From Deltaproteobacteria bacterium (GTDB taxonomy: Bacteria > JAUYMQ01): a stretch of DNA of 13,715 bases. The stretch spans positions 1-13,715 of the forward strand of contig JAUYMQ010000086.1 of the NCBI GenBank assembly GCA_030698575.1, in the 5' to 3' direction. Of this stretch, positions 1-8,382 are shown one piece after another; position 1 is the first letter of the stretch; each line of letters starts with the position of its first letter. The notes beneath the pieces were generated by a model. That model was not told where the DNA came from, searched no databases, and was given only the letters and a program-made list of their open reading frames with translations. A program made the translations under genes and the position numbers.

Positions 1-1
1 C

Positions 2-1546
2 TGGATGATTGAGCTTCCCTGGAACAAGCGGACGCGGGATAACATCGATCTCTCGAAGGCAAAGAACGTACTCGACGAAGATCACGCCGGACTTCCGAAG
101 GTGAAGGAGCGGATCCTCGAGTTCCTGGGCGTCAAGGAGCTGAAGAAGTCGATGAAAGGGCCGATTCTCTGTTTCGTGGGCCCGCCCGGTGTCGGCAAGA
201 CGTCGCTCGGCAAGTCCATCGCGCGGGCCATGGGGCGGCAGTTCGCCCGGGTCTCGCTGGGCGGGCTGCGCGACGAGGCGGAGATCCGGGGTCATCGCCG
301 CACCTACGTGGGCGCGTTGCCGGGACGAATTCTGCAGGGCATGAAGACCGCGGGGACGATCAACCCCGTCTTCATGCTGGACGAGATCGACAAGGTCGGA
401 ACGGATTTCCGGGGCGATCCCACCGCCGCGCTCCTCGAGGTGCTCGATCCCGAGCAGAACCACGCGTTCAGCGATCACTACCTCAACGTTCCTTTCGACC
501 TGTCGCAGGTGTTCTGGATCACCACCGCGAACATGCTCGACACGATCCCCTCGGCCCTTCGGGATCGCATGGAGATCATCCGCATCGCCGGATACACGCA
601 CACCGAGAAGGTCCAGATTGCCCGGGGATTTCTTCTGCCGCGTCAGGAGGACGAGAACGGGCTCACCGCGGATTTCATCCAGATCACGGAGGGCGCTCTC
701 TCGCGGGGCATTACCCACTACACCCGGGAGGCCGGCGTGCGGAATCTCGAGCGGGAGATCGGCTCGATCTGCCGCAAGGTGGCGCGCCGGGTGGCCGAGG
801 GACGGATGCGTCTTACGCGCGTCAACGCGGGAAACATTCACAAGTATCTTGGCGTTCCCAGGTACCTTCCCGAGGCGGAGCAGGAGCGCGACGAGGTCGG
901 CATCGCGACCGGCCTGGCCTGGACGGAGACCGGCGGCGAGGTGCTCTTCGTCGAGGTGTCCGTAAGCCGGGGGCGGGGAGAGCTGATCCTCACCGGCCAG
1001 CTCGGCAACGTCATGAAGGAGTCCGCCCAGGCGGCTCTCAGCTTCACGCGATCCCATACGCGCGAGTTCGGCATCGACGAGGACGTGTTCAAGAAAATGC
1101 AGTTTCACGTACACGTGCCGGCTGGCGCCATCCCGAAGGACGGCCCCTCTGCGGGCATTACGATTGCCACGGCGCTGATTAGCGCCCTCACGGGAGTACC
1201 CGTGCGGAAGGATACGGCCATGACGGGCGAGATCACGCTTCGAGGCCGCGTGCTTCCGATCGGCGGACTGAAGGAAAAGTCTCTGGCGGCGCTGCGGATG
1301 GGGATCAAGACGATGCTCGTGCCCGAGCGTAACCGGAAGGATCTCGAGGAGGTCCCCCGGGAGGTGCAGTCGAAACTCCGTTTCGTCTTCGCGAAGTCGA
1401 TGGAGGAGATCCTCCAGCACGCGCTGGTGGATGCCTCACGGCTGAAGTTCTCCCGCCGTCCCGCGGCGCGGCGCGGCGCCCCCAAGCACGGCGCCACGCT
1501 CCCCGCCTACTCGCACTCGCCACGCCAGGCCCGCGACAAGGACTGA
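2..1546 (+). CDS. lon: ATP-dependent Lon protease, 5'-truncated by window edge
   Basis: Lon is a cytoplasmic AAA+ serine protease that unfolds and degrades damaged and regulatory proteins. The reading frame is already open at base 2, so the start and the N-terminal substrate-binding LON domain lie outside the window. Counting the Met at base 5 as residue 1, the Walker A motif GPPGVGKT is at 59-66 and the Walker B DE is at 126-127. The proteolytic domain carries the catalytic serine in PKDGPSAG (S382) and the lysine in GGLKEK (K425). The 43-residue spacing equals that of the E. coli S679/K722 dyad. About 35 residues past the protease fold form a Pro/Arg/Lys/His-rich tail that looks disordered and is longer than usual. 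No frameshift is seen. The next gene, thiL, starts 45 bases downstream. Identity is very secure from the motifs; only the N-terminus is unknown. Confidence 0.97.
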   Translation, partial: WMIELPWNKRTRDNIDLSKAKNVLDEDHAGLPKVKERILEFLGVKELKKSMKGPILCFVGPPGVGKTSLGKSIARAMGRQFARVSLGGLRDEAEIRGHRRTYVGALPGRILQGMKTAGTINPVFMLDEIDKVGTDFRGDPTAALLEVLDPEQNHAFSDHYLNVPFDLSQVFWITTANMLDTIPSALRDRMEIIRIAGYTHTEKVQIARGFLLPRQEDENGLTADFIQITEGALSRGITHYTREAGVRNLEREIGSICRKVARRVAEGRMRLTRVNAGNIHKYLGVPRYLPEAEQERDEVGIATGLAWTETGGEVLFVEVSVSRGRGELILTGQLGNVMKESAQAALSFTRSHTREFGIDEDVFKKMQFHVHVPAGAIPKDGPSAGITIATALISALTGVPVRKDTAMTGEITLRGRVLPIGGLKEKSLAALRMGIKTMLVPERNRKDLEEVPREVQSKLRFVFAKSMEEILQHALVDASRLKFSRRPAARRGAPKHGATLPAYSHSPRQARDKD

Positions 1547-1591
1547 AGCGGCGCCTTGCCAATCCGGGCTGATTCCGGTCATGCTTCCCGC

Positions 1592-2677
1592 ATGAAGCTC
1601 TCCGATCTGGGCGAGTTCGGGCTCATCGCGCGCATTGCCGGGCACGCGGGCGCTGCGGGCGCGCGCGTTCTCCGTGGCATCGGCGACGACTGCGCCGTGC
1701 TGGACAGCGGCGTCCCCGGCGGCGTACTTCTGCTGACCACCGATCTCCTCACCGAAGGCGTGCACTTCGAACGCCGCACGAGCCCCGCCCGTCTCCTCGG
1801 CCGCAAGGCGCTCGCCGTGAACCTCTCGGACATCGCCGCCATGGGCGGCACGCCGGCCTTCTTCACCGTCACCCTTTGCGCTCCGCCGGATACCCCCGTG
1901 GACTGGGTCGACGGCTTCTACGCCGGACTTCTCGACCGCGCCCGGAGTTCCGGCGCGGCCCTGGTCGGCGGCGACACGTCCGCGTCGCGGGGGCCCATCA
2001 CGGTCTCGCTGGCGCTGCTCGGGGAGTGTCCCTCCGGCGAGGTCCTCTACCGGAGCGGGGCGCGGCCCGGCGACGGCATCTATCTGACAGGCTGGCCCGG
2101 CGAGTCGGCCGCGGGGCTTGCGCTCCTGCAGATGGAGGGGGGTGAACCCCCGGACGACGACCTCGCGCACCTCCGGACCCGCCACCTCGATCCCGAGCCT
2201 CGCATCCTGGCAGGTCGCCGACTGGCGGAAGGGAAGCTCGCCACGGCGCTCATCGACGTTTCCGACGGCCTGGCCGCCGATCTGGGCCGCCTGGCCGAGG
2301 CCTCGGGGGTCGGGGCCCGCCTGGAGGGGGACCGGGTCCCCCTCTCCCCCGCCCTCAGGAAGGGGGCGGCGGCGGCGGGCCGGGATCCGCTCGAGCTGGC
2401 CCTGACGGGCGGGGAGGACTACGAACTGCTCTTCACAGCCTCCGGAGACGCCGGGGAGGAGGCGTTGTCGGACGTTCTCGGTCTGCCTGTCCGCCTCATC
2501 GGGCGGGTGACGGCCCCCGGTACCCCCCTCGCCATCATCGATCCCGCGGGCAACCCTCTCGATCTCTCCCGCCCGGGCCACGACCACTTCCTCGCGGCCC
2601 CCCCGGGCCCTGAACTGCCCCTCGCGGCGAGGGGCTTCTCAAGCCAACCCCGCAAGTTGCCGATGTTTTTCCCATGA
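1592..2677 (+). CDS. thiL: Thiamine-monophosphate kinase
   Basis: ThiL phosphorylates thiamine monophosphate to thiamine diphosphate with ATP, the last step of cofactor synthesis, in the cytoplasm. The protein is 361 aa. The family signatures occur in order: LGEFGLI at 6-12, GDDCAV at 31-36, TTDLLTEGVHF at 49-59, VNLSDIAAMGG at 76-86, GGDTS at 126-130, DVSDGLAADL at 222-231, LTGGEDYELLF at 271-281 and the terminal HDHF at 330-333. A proline-rich tail of 28 residues follows the usual end. I chose ATG 1592 because the conserved N-terminus begins right there. An in-frame TTG at 1556 would add 12 non-conserved residues. Neither start has a clear Shine-Dalgarno sequence. The stop codon overlaps the cheR start in ATGA, so a metabolic gene is physically coupled to the chemotaxis operon. 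A long antisense ORF over this gene is a high-GC shadow. Confidence 0.95.
   Translation: MKLSDLGEFGLIARIAGHAGAAGARVLRGIGDDCAVLDSGVPGGVLLLTTDLLTEGVHFERRTSPARLLGRKALAVNLSDIAAMGGTPAFFTVTLCAPPDTPVDWVDGFYAGLLDRARSSGAALVGGDTSASRGPITVSLALLGECPSGEVLYRSGARPGDGIYLTGWPGESAAGLALLQMEGGEPPDDDLAHLRTRHLDPEPRILAGRRLAEGKLATALIDVSDGLAADLGRLAEASGVGARLEGDRVPLSPALRKGAAAAGRDPLELALTGGEDYELLFTASGDAGEEALSDVLGLPVRLIGRVTAPGTPLAIIDPAGNPLDLSRPGHDHFLAAPPGPELPLAARGFSSQPRKLPMFFP
2640..2666 (+). promoter_or_regulatory. Possible sigma-28-like promoter in front of cheR
   Basis: Inside the 3' end of thiL there is CAAG (2640-2643), 15 bases, then GCCGATGT (2659-2666). The flagellar/chemotaxis sigma-28 (FliA/SigD) consensus is TAAA-N15-GCCGATAA. 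The -10 half matches 6 of 8 and the spacing is exact, but the -35 half matches only 2 of 4. Transcription from it would begin about at the cheR ATG, giving a nearly leaderless mRNA. The same geometry recurs at 10974-11000. It is plausible but unproven. Confidence 0.25.
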
Positions 2678-3561
2678 CAACCGGGGATAACCCCCGCCGG
2701 GAAGCTGCTCCCCTCGAGACCGATCGGGCCTTCGAGGCGCTCCGCAATATTGTCTGGGCGCGGTTCGGGCTCGATCTGTCGCACTACAAGCGTCCCTGCG
2801 TGCAGCGAAGGCTCGAGGTCCGCCTGCGGGCGCGCGCCTGCGGGAACCTCGCGGAGTATCTCGAGCGCCTGTCGGAAGACGGCGATGAGATCCGCGCGTT
2901 TCTCTCGACGCTCACGATAAACGTGACCGAGTTCTTCAGGAACCCGGGCTGCTTCGAGCGCATCCGGGCGCTGTGCCTGCCGCAGCTGTTCGTCGAGGGA
3001 GGTTTTCGGCCGGGAAGCGAACGGCAGCTCTCCCGGAGGGCGGGCCCCATCCGGATCTGGAGTGTCGGGTGCGCGAGCGGGGAGGAGTCCTACTCGATCG
3101 CTATCCTGGCGCGGGAGTATCTCGATGATCGCCCTGAGGCGAGGCCCCGCAACGTTGAGGTCTTCGGAAGCGACATCGACGCCGAGATGATCGCCCGGGC
3201 AAGAATGGGTTTCTACGAAGACGAACGGCTTGGCCGGCTAGCGGCTGAGCGCCGGGAGCGGTGGTTCGATCGGAGCGGAGACGGATGGCGGGTCAAGCGC
3301 AGGACGCGCGTCATCGTTCGCCACGAAGTTGCGGACGTTCTGCGGCTCGTTCCGGAGCACCGGCAGGACATGATCATGTGCCGCAACATGCTCATCTACC
3401 TGACACGGGAGCAGCAGGACCGGCTCCTCAAGCGTTTCAGCGAAGTTTTGAAGCCCGGGGGATTCCTGGTCCTCGGCCGAACGGAACTGCTGTCGCAAAG
3501 CGCGCGCAGCCATTTCGATACAGTTTGCCCCAGGGAGCGGATCTACCAGGTGCGTACCTGA
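2674..3561 (+). CDS. cheR: Chemotaxis protein methyltransferase CheR
   Basis: CheR transfers methyl groups from S-adenosylmethionine to glutamates of chemoreceptors and drives adaptation together with demethylation or deamidation. The protein is 295 aa, a typical family length. The N-terminal all-alpha CheR_N domain covers about 15-80, followed by the INVTEFFRN motif at 82-90. The SAM-binding Rossmann core shows SVGCASGEESYSIAI at 130-144, FGSDID at 164-169, MCRNMLIYL at 235-243 and GGFLVLGRTE at 262-271. The start ATG lies within the thiL stop (ATGA) and has no Shine-Dalgarno sequence. This suggests either translational coupling to thiL or a leaderless transcript. The MCP gene starts 12 bases downstream. 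The neighbouring receptor ends without a recognisable CheR-docking pentapeptide, so docking is probably not used there. Confidence 0.95.
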   Translation: MTTGDNPRREAAPLETDRAFEALRNIVWARFGLDLSHYKRPCVQRRLEVRLRARACGNLAEYLERLSEDGDEIRAFLSTLTINVTEFFRNPGCFERIRALCLPQLFVEGGFRPGSERQLSRRAGPIRIWSVGCASGEESYSIAILAREYLDDRPEARPRNVEVFGSDIDAEMIARARMGFYEDERLGRLAAERRERWFDRSGDGWRVKRRTRVIVRHEVADVLRLVPEHRQDMIMCRNMLIYLTREQQDRLLKRFSEVLKPGGFLVLGRTELLSQSARSHFDTVCPRERIYQVRT

Positions 3562-3573
3562 AGGGGGAATAGG

Positions 3574-4836
3574 ATGAGAGTTCTCATCTCTCACAAGTTC
3601 ATCGTGGGTTTCGTGATGGTGATCATCGCCGTCATCGCGGTCCCGCATCTGTTTGCCAGGATCGACGTGACCGGGACGCTCGGCGAGTTCGGCACAATCG
3701 CTGCTGCGATACTCGTGGGTCTCCTCGTGGGCTCATTTTTTTCCAACGGAATCACGCGCCAGTTCGACGAGATCCGGAAATCGACCGAACGGATCGGGAG
3801 CGGCGATCTGAGCGAGCCGGTCAAGCTCGGCCACCAGCTTTTCGTGGATGAAACGACGGATATAGCCGAGGGGATCAACTACATGCTCCGAAGCCTCCAG
3901 GAACTGGCCGGGCACATCACCGGCACGGCCCTGGAGGTGTCCACGATGGCGCAGAGCCTCTCCTCATCCGCGCAATCGATGAAGGCCTCGACCCAGGAGA
4001 TCACGGGCGGGATGGAATCCATGAGCAAGGGCTCCGCCGTCCAGATGGAGATGGTCGAGAAGGTCAATGCGCTCATACGCAGGATGGCCGAGAGCGCGAA
4101 GGCCGCCGCCGAAAGCGCTCAGGGAGCGGCGCAGTCATCCGACAAGGCGCGCCACACGGCCGAGTCCGGTGTCGAGCTTTCCAGGAACGCCATCACCAAA
4201 CTCCGTGGGGTTTTCGAGCAGGTGGAGGACGCTGGCAAGCAGGTTTACTCCCTCGAGCAGCGAACGCGGCACATCCACAAGATCACGGAGGTCATCACCA
4301 AGATTGCTCAGCGAACCAACCTTCTGGCGCTGAACGCCACCATCGAGGCGGCGCGCGCTGGCGAGTACGGCCGTGGTTTTGCCGTTGTGGCCGAGGAGGT
4401 CCGGAAGCTTGCCGATAACACCGGCAAGAGCGCCGAGCAGATCGCAGGCCTGCTGGACGAGATCGAGGGCGAGAGCCAGGCCGCTGTCGAGAAGATGCGC
4501 GAGGGGTGCGCGGGACTGGACGAGGGAAACGAGGACATGAACACCATCAACCGTTTCCTGGAGGAAATTCAGGCGAGCGTCACCGACGTGGCCCACCGGG
4601 CCGGGGACATCAAGTCGTTGACGGCCGAGCAGGCGGGCGATTCGAGCAAGCTCGTCGTCAACGCCGACGAGATCGCCAAGGTCGCGGAGGAAAATGCATC
4701 GGCAACGCAGCAGGTGACCGCGGCTACGCAGGAGCAGATGGCTTCGATGGAAGAGATGGCGCTTTCGGCTCAGGACCTTCTGCTCATGGCGGAGAAGCTC
4801 GAGACGGTCGTGTCAAAATTCAGAGTGGGGAGGTAG
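3574..4836 (+). CDS. Methyl-accepting chemotaxis protein with minimal external region
   Basis: This is a chemoreceptor that controls the CheA kinase. The protein is 420 aa. A first membrane helix lies at about 9-26 and a second at about 40-57, with only about 13 residues between them. A HAMP domain (about 55-110) follows directly, then a long coiled-coil signalling domain. The hairpin tip is unmistakable, with [17 protein letters not shown] at 248-264 and [15 protein letters not shown] just after. The usual IAxQTN reads IAQRTN here. There is no room for a periplasmic sensor domain and no PAS or other cytoplasmic sensor is visible. The input may be the membrane state, another protein, or a signal sensed by HAMP. 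The end, KFRVGR, has no NWETF-like CheR tether. The Shine-Dalgarno sequence AAGGGGGA (3561-3568) supports the start. The stop sits inside the cheW ribosome-binding site. Confidence 0.93.
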   Translation: MRVLISHKFIVGFVMVIIAVIAVPHLFARIDVTGTLGEFGTIAAAILVGLLVGSFFSNGITRQFDEIRKSTERIGSGDLSEPVKLGHQLFVDETTDIAEGINYMLRSLQELAGHITGTALEVSTMAQSLSSSAQSMKASTQEITGGMESMSKGSAVQMEMVEKVNALIRRMAESAKAAAESAQGAAQSSDKARHTAESGVELSRNAITKLRGVFEQVEDAGKQVYSLEQRTRHIHKITEVITKIAQRTNLLALNATIEAARAGEYGRGFAVVAEEVRKLADNTGKSAEQIAGLLDEIEGESQAAVEKMREGCAGLDEGNEDMNTINRFLEEIQASVTDVAHRAGDIKSLTAEQAGDSSKLVVNADEIAKVAEENASATQQVTAATQEQMASMEEMALSAQDLLLMAEKLETVVSKFRVGR

Positions 4837-4843
4837 GCGACGC

Positions 4844-5320
4844 ATGGAGCAGGCCGCGGCGGAAAATCAGCAGGCCCCGGAAAGCCCCTCGCGCGACGAG
4901 GCCGCCGCGCAGTACGTGCTCTTCATGGCTGGCGGCACGATCTTCGCCCTGGGCCTGGCCGACGTGCTCGAGGTGATCGACCCGGAGCGGTGGGTGCGCG
5001 TGCCCCATGCGGCACCCTGGGCCGAGGGGCTTCTCTACCATCATGGCGAGCCGCTTGTTGTCGCCAACGCGGGGGCGCTGCTCGGGGAGGGCCGGAGCCC
5101 CCGGGGGGCGTCGGCGGCGGTGCTCCGGCTCCGAGTGCCCGAAATGAAGATCGGGATCCTTGTGGACCGCGTCCTCGGCACCTGGCGGAGCCCCGTACCG
5201 GCGGTGGCCAGCATGGAAGTCGCATTCGTAAAAGGCGTGTGGGAGCGAAAGGGCGGCGTTGTGAATTTAATCGATTTTGAAACGCTGGCGGATCGCGCAT
5301 CGAGAGTGTTCGGCAAGTAG
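4844..5320 (+). CDS. cheW: Chemotaxis coupling protein CheW
   Basis: CheW is the scaffold that couples chemoreceptors to CheA in the receptor array at the inner face of the membrane. The protein is 158 aa, with an acidic, Gln/Ala-rich N-terminal extension of about 22 residues and a single CheW/SH3-like domain to the end. Visible family features are YVLFMAGGTIFALGLADVLEV at the start of the fold, the PWAEGLLYHHGEPLVV segment, and KIGILVDRVLG in the middle. A good Shine-Dalgarno sequence, GGGGAGGT (4827-4834), precedes the ATG by 9 bases and contains part of the mcp stop codon. The gene lies between mcp and cheY, as in many che operons. The sequence is more divergent than CheR or CheY, but fold position and context make the call secure. 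Confidence 0.92.
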   Translation: MEQAAAENQQAPESPSRDEAAAQYVLFMAGGTIFALGLADVLEVIDPERWVRVPHAAPWAEGLLYHHGEPLVVANAGALLGEGRSPRGASAAVLRLRVPEMKIGILVDRVLGTWRSPVPAVASMEVAFVKGVWERKGGVVNLIDFETLADRASRVFGK

Positions 5321-5338
5321 CCGGACAGAGGAGGAATC

Positions 5339-5707
5339 ATGGCACTCAGGGTGCTGGTGGCCGACGATGCCTTGTTCATGCGAGAGATGATCAAGGACAT
5401 CCTGCGGCAGGGAGGCTTCGATGTGGTGGGCGAAGCCTCGAACGGAAACGAAGCGCTGGAGAAGTACCGTCAGCTAATGCCGGACATCACCACGATGGAT
5501 ATCGTCATGCCGCTGAAGAGCGGCATCGAGGCGCTCCGGGAGATCCGGAAGGAGCACGGAGACGCCAAGGTCGTGATGATCAGCGCGCTCGGGCAGGATT
5601 CACTCGTGATCGAGGCTCTGGAAGCGGGCGCCAAGGATTTCATCGTCAAGCCTTTCCAGGCTGAAAAAGTCCTCGAGGTCGTGAAGAAGGTTTCCCAGGG
5701 CGCCTGA
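5339..5707 (+). CDS. cheY: Chemotaxis response regulator CheY
   Basis: CheY is a single-domain receiver that is phosphorylated by CheA and, when phosphorylated, usually binds the flagellar switch. The protein is 122 aa, a standard length. The acidic pair is D9-D10, the phosphoacceptor is D54 in TTMDIVMP, the conserved Ser/Thr position is S82 in MISALGQ, and the conserved lysine is K104 in IVKPF. The form resembles the Thermotoga/Bacillus type with a TMD motif. There is no output domain, so it acts by protein contact. A strong Shine-Dalgarno sequence, AGAGGAGG (5327-5334), lies close upstream of the ATG. Its likely phosphatase, CheC, is encoded two genes downstream. Confidence 0.95.
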   Translation: MALRVLVADDALFMREMIKDILRQGGFDVVGEASNGNEALEKYRQLMPDITTMDIVMPLKSGIEALREIRKEHGDAKVVMISALGQDSLVIEALEAGAKDFIVKPFQAEKVLEVVKKVSQGA

Positions 5708-5761
5708 CCCGTAGATTGTGGCACGTCACGCTGACACCCTCGCATACTCCGAGGCCCGACC

Positions 5762-7768
5762 GTGGACATGCAGAAGTACAGGAAGATGTTCGTCGAGGAA
5801 GCCCGCGAGCATCTCGCGCTGGCCGGGCAGCAGCTCGTTGCGCTCGAGAAGGCGCCAGGCGACGCCGAGCGGATCAATGAGCTCTTCCGCAACGCCCACA
5901 GCATCAAGGGAATGGCCGCCTCGCTCGGTTACGAAGAAATTGCCGCTCTCGCCCACGCGCTCGAAGACCTGCTTGATCTCGTGCGCTCCGGCAAGCGCGA
6001 TCTGGATCCTTCCCGCATCGATCTACTGCTCCGCACAATCGATGTTCTCGATCAGATGGTGAGCCAGGTCGAGGCCGAGTCGCCACTCGCAGACGTCACC
6101 CCTTTTCTTTCAGAGATTCAGGCGCTCCTGACAGACGCGCCCGCCCCATCGGCCGGGGCCAAACACGCCCCGCAGGCGATCGCACGGACTCCCTTGCAGA
6201 ATGATCTGCGGGTGAGCTTCCGCGTGGCCGCGGACTCGGTCTCTCCAGGCGCCCGCGGCTTCCTGGCAGTCCGGACGCTCGAGCTGCTGGGAACGGTCCG
6301 GAACCTCCGTCCTGATATCGATGTCATCAAATCGGGCCGGTACGGCCGGATCGTAGACGCTGATCTCAATTCTGATTACGCGGCCGGTGAAGTGGCCGGG
6401 AAACTGGCCGCGATCTCGGAGATTGCCGACGTCCGGGTGGTCGAAGCCGGGGAAGCCGCAGGCCAGTCGCCGGTCGCATCGGTGAGGCCATCGCTCCGGC
6501 CCGAATCGCCGGCCACCGCGGTGGCGGCCCCGGCCGCGGGACAGCCTGCAAGCGTTCGCGTGCGCGTGGAGTCGCTCGACCGGTTCGTTGACGCCGTCGG
6601 CGAGCTCATCCTCAACAAGTCAGAGCTGCGGGAGATCGCGCGTAATCTCGATTCAGAAGCCTTGCATCAGGGTCTGTCCCGTTTGGAGGCTTCCCTCGAG
6701 GAACTGAAGCGCCAGGCCATGAGCATCCGCCTGACACCGCTCGAGCGGGTACTCGGCACGCTCCCGCGGATCGTGCGCGACGTTTCTCGCATGCGCGGCA
6801 AGGAAGTCCGCCTGGAGATACGCGGTAACGAACTGGAGCTTGACCGCGCCGTGGTGGATTCCCTTGGCAAGCCGTTGATTCATCTGGTCCGGAACGCGCT
6901 CGATCACGGAATCGAGTCGCCCGCCGATCGGGAGTCGTCGGGAAAGCAGCGGCAGGGCCGGCTGCTGGTCGAGGCCTACCGGGAGAAAGACATCGCCGTG
7001 ATTCACGTGGAGGACGACGGCCGCGGTGTCGATGTCGGCCGGGTTCGCGCCGCGGCGCACCGGAAGGGCTTCCTGGACGAAGCCGCGACAGAGGTGCTCG
7101 ACGAGGAGTCCGTCCTTGCGCTCATGTTCCTTCCGGGCATGAGCACTGCGACCGAAGTTTCTGAGATTTCGGGGCGGGGCGTCGGACTGGACGCCGTGAA
7201 GTCGATCGTGCAGGGGCTGGGCGGGACCGTCAGCGCCCGAACCAAGGCCGGCCAGGGCACACAGTTCACGCTCCGGATCCCCTTCAGCGCCGCCATTCTG
7301 CGTGCCCTCATCGTCCGGGTGGGGGAGGAAGTTTTCGCGATTCCCATCCCGAAGCTGCACCGGGCGCTCGAGGTCGAGCCGGAGGATTTGCTCGACGGGG
7401 CGCGATCGGGCGGCGCCCCGCAGTTCTGTCGTTTCGAGGGCGGCCTCGTTCCGGCGCGATCCCTGGCGGGCCTGCTCGGGCTCGACGCCTCCGAGGGGAT
7501 GGAGGCGGGTCCGGGCTCTGCGTGGCAGGTGGTGGTGGTCGACACGCGCGCCGGGCGGACGGCGTTGCTTGTAGATGCATTCGTTGGCGAGGAGGAGGTC
7601 TTCGTCAAACAGCTCGGTCGCCCCCTCTCGGCGCTCGAATGCCTGTCGGGTATCACAGTGCTGGGAAACGGACTGCCGGTATTCGTGCTCGATCCCTACG
7701 GACTCGAGGCGGTCGTGCCGGCGGAGGCGCTGAATATCCCGCAGCATCAGGCAGGAGATGTTTCATGA
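5762..7768 (+). CDS. cheA: Chemotaxis histidine kinase CheA
   Basis: CheA autophosphorylates under receptor control and passes phosphate to CheY. The protein is 668 aa. The P1 HPt domain has its phosphorylated histidine in NAHSIKG (H46). A P2-like response-regulator docking domain covers about 148-227, followed by an Ala/Pro-rich linker. The P3 dimerisation helices lie at about 265-330. The P4 ATPase has the N box LIHLVRNALDHGIE (372-385), G1 EDDGRG (417-422), F-box region MFLPGMST (455-462), G2 GRGVGLD (471-477) and GQGTQF (497-502). The P5 CheW-like domain occupies about 508-655. I prefer GTG 5762 to ATG 5768 because GAGG at 5751-5754 is 7 bases from GTG. All five domains and the catalytic residues are intact. 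The stop overlaps the cheC start in ATGA. Confidence 0.96.
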   Translation: MDMQKYRKMFVEEAREHLALAGQQLVALEKAPGDAERINELFRNAHSIKGMAASLGYEEIAALAHALEDLLDLVRSGKRDLDPSRIDLLLRTIDVLDQMVSQVEAESPLADVTPFLSEIQALLTDAPAPSAGAKHAPQAIARTPLQNDLRVSFRVAADSVSPGARGFLAVRTLELLGTVRNLRPDIDVIKSGRYGRIVDADLNSDYAAGEVAGKLAAISEIADVRVVEAGEAAGQSPVASVRPSLRPESPATAVAAPAAGQPASVRVRVESLDRFVDAVGELILNKSELREIARNLDSEALHQGLSRLEASLEELKRQAMSIRLTPLERVLGTLPRIVRDVSRMRGKEVRLEIRGNELELDRAVVDSLGKPLIHLVRNALDHGIESPADRESSGKQRQGRLLVEAYREKDIAVIHVEDDGRGVDVGRVRAAAHRKGFLDEAATEVLDEESVLALMFLPGMSTATEVSEISGRGVGLDAVKSIVQGLGGTVSARTKAGQGTQFTLRIPFSAAILRALIVRVGEEVFAIPIPKLHRALEVEPEDLLDGARSGGAPQFCRFEGGLVPARSLAGLLGLDASEGMEAGPGSAWQVVVVDTRAGRTALLVDAFVGEEEVFVKQLGRPLSALECLSGITVLGNGLPVFVLDPYGLEAVVPAEALNIPQHQAGDVS

Positions 7769-8382
7769 GGTTTGCGGCGCTCTCGAGCAGGCATACGGAT
7801 CTTCTGGGCGAGATATCGAATATCGGCGTCGGCCACGCGGCCACGGCCCTTGCTCAAATGATCGGCCGCGACGTCGGCATGCGGGTGCCCAGCGTGACCA
7901 TCACCCCCTTCAGCCGCGTTCCCGATGCCGTAGGGGGGTCGGAGCGACCGGTGGCGGCGGTCTACTGCCAGCTCATGGGCAACATCACGGGGCACATCCT
8001 TCTGGTCTTTCCACGGGATAGCGCCGACAGGCTGATGAAAGCGCTGCTGGGAGATCGGGCGCCCTCCGGGGACGAGTGGACCGAGCAGGGCGCGTCGTCG
8101 ATACGCGAGGTCGGTAACATCCTCGCCTCTGCTTACCTGAACGCTCTCGGATCCATGCTCGACATGACGCTGATTCCGTCGGTTCCCTCCATCGTTTACG
8201 ACATGGCCGGAGCGATCGTCGATGCGCTTCTCATCGAGCAGGGGCTGACCGATGATCTGGCGCTTCTGATCGAGACCGAGTTTTTCGGGAAGGACCAGAA
8301 GATCAGCGGGCACTTCTTCCTGCTTCCCGACCCCGAGTCGGTGAGCACGGTTATTTCCCGGCTGGGGGTGGCTCCGGGATGA
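7765..8382 (+). CDS. cheC: CheY-P phosphatase CheC
   Basis: CheC dephosphorylates CheY-P and, in Bacillus and Thermotoga, also binds and controls CheD. The protein is 205 aa. Both pseudo-repeated active sites of the CheC/FliY family are complete. The first has D12, E16, N19 and P42, following D-x3-E-x2-N-x22-P. The second has S111, E115, N118 and P141. CheX keeps a different arrangement, and many CheC proteins keep only one good site. No FliN-like C-terminal domain is present, which argues against FliY. The start is the ATG inside the cheA stop, where the conserved fold begins at once. Longer upstream starts in this frame lie inside cheA. The gene overlaps cheD by 4 bases, fitting a CheC-CheD complex made in equal amounts. 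Confidence 0.93.
   Translation: MRFAALSSRHTDLLGEISNIGVGHAATALAQMIGRDVGMRVPSVTITPFSRVPDAVGGSERPVAAVYCQLMGNITGHILLVFPRDSADRLMKALLGDRAPSGDEWTEQGASSIREVGNILASAYLNALGSMLDMTLIPSVPSIVYDMAGAIVDALLIEQGLTDDLALLIETEFFGKDQKISGHFFLLPDPESVSTVISRLGVAPG

Noticed and set aside
1436-2587. A 383-codon open frame on the - strand over thiL
   Set aside because: ThiL on the + strand has all family motifs. The antisense product is Gly/Arg/Ala-rich without recognisable features.
4411-4418. GCCGATAA inside mcp as a sigma-28 -10 box
   Set aside because: It encodes conserved receptor residues and has no -35-like element at the right distance. It shows that the box occurs by chance in this DNA.
5718-5733. TGGCACG between cheY and cheA as a sigma-54 promoter
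   Set aside because: The -24 half is perfect, but the GC expected at -12 lies 2 bases too close, and sigma-54 tolerates spacing changes poorly.
6653-7747. A 364-codon open frame on the - strand over cheA
   Set aside because: It covers the ATPase and CheW-like parts of an intact CheA and has no coherent protein features.
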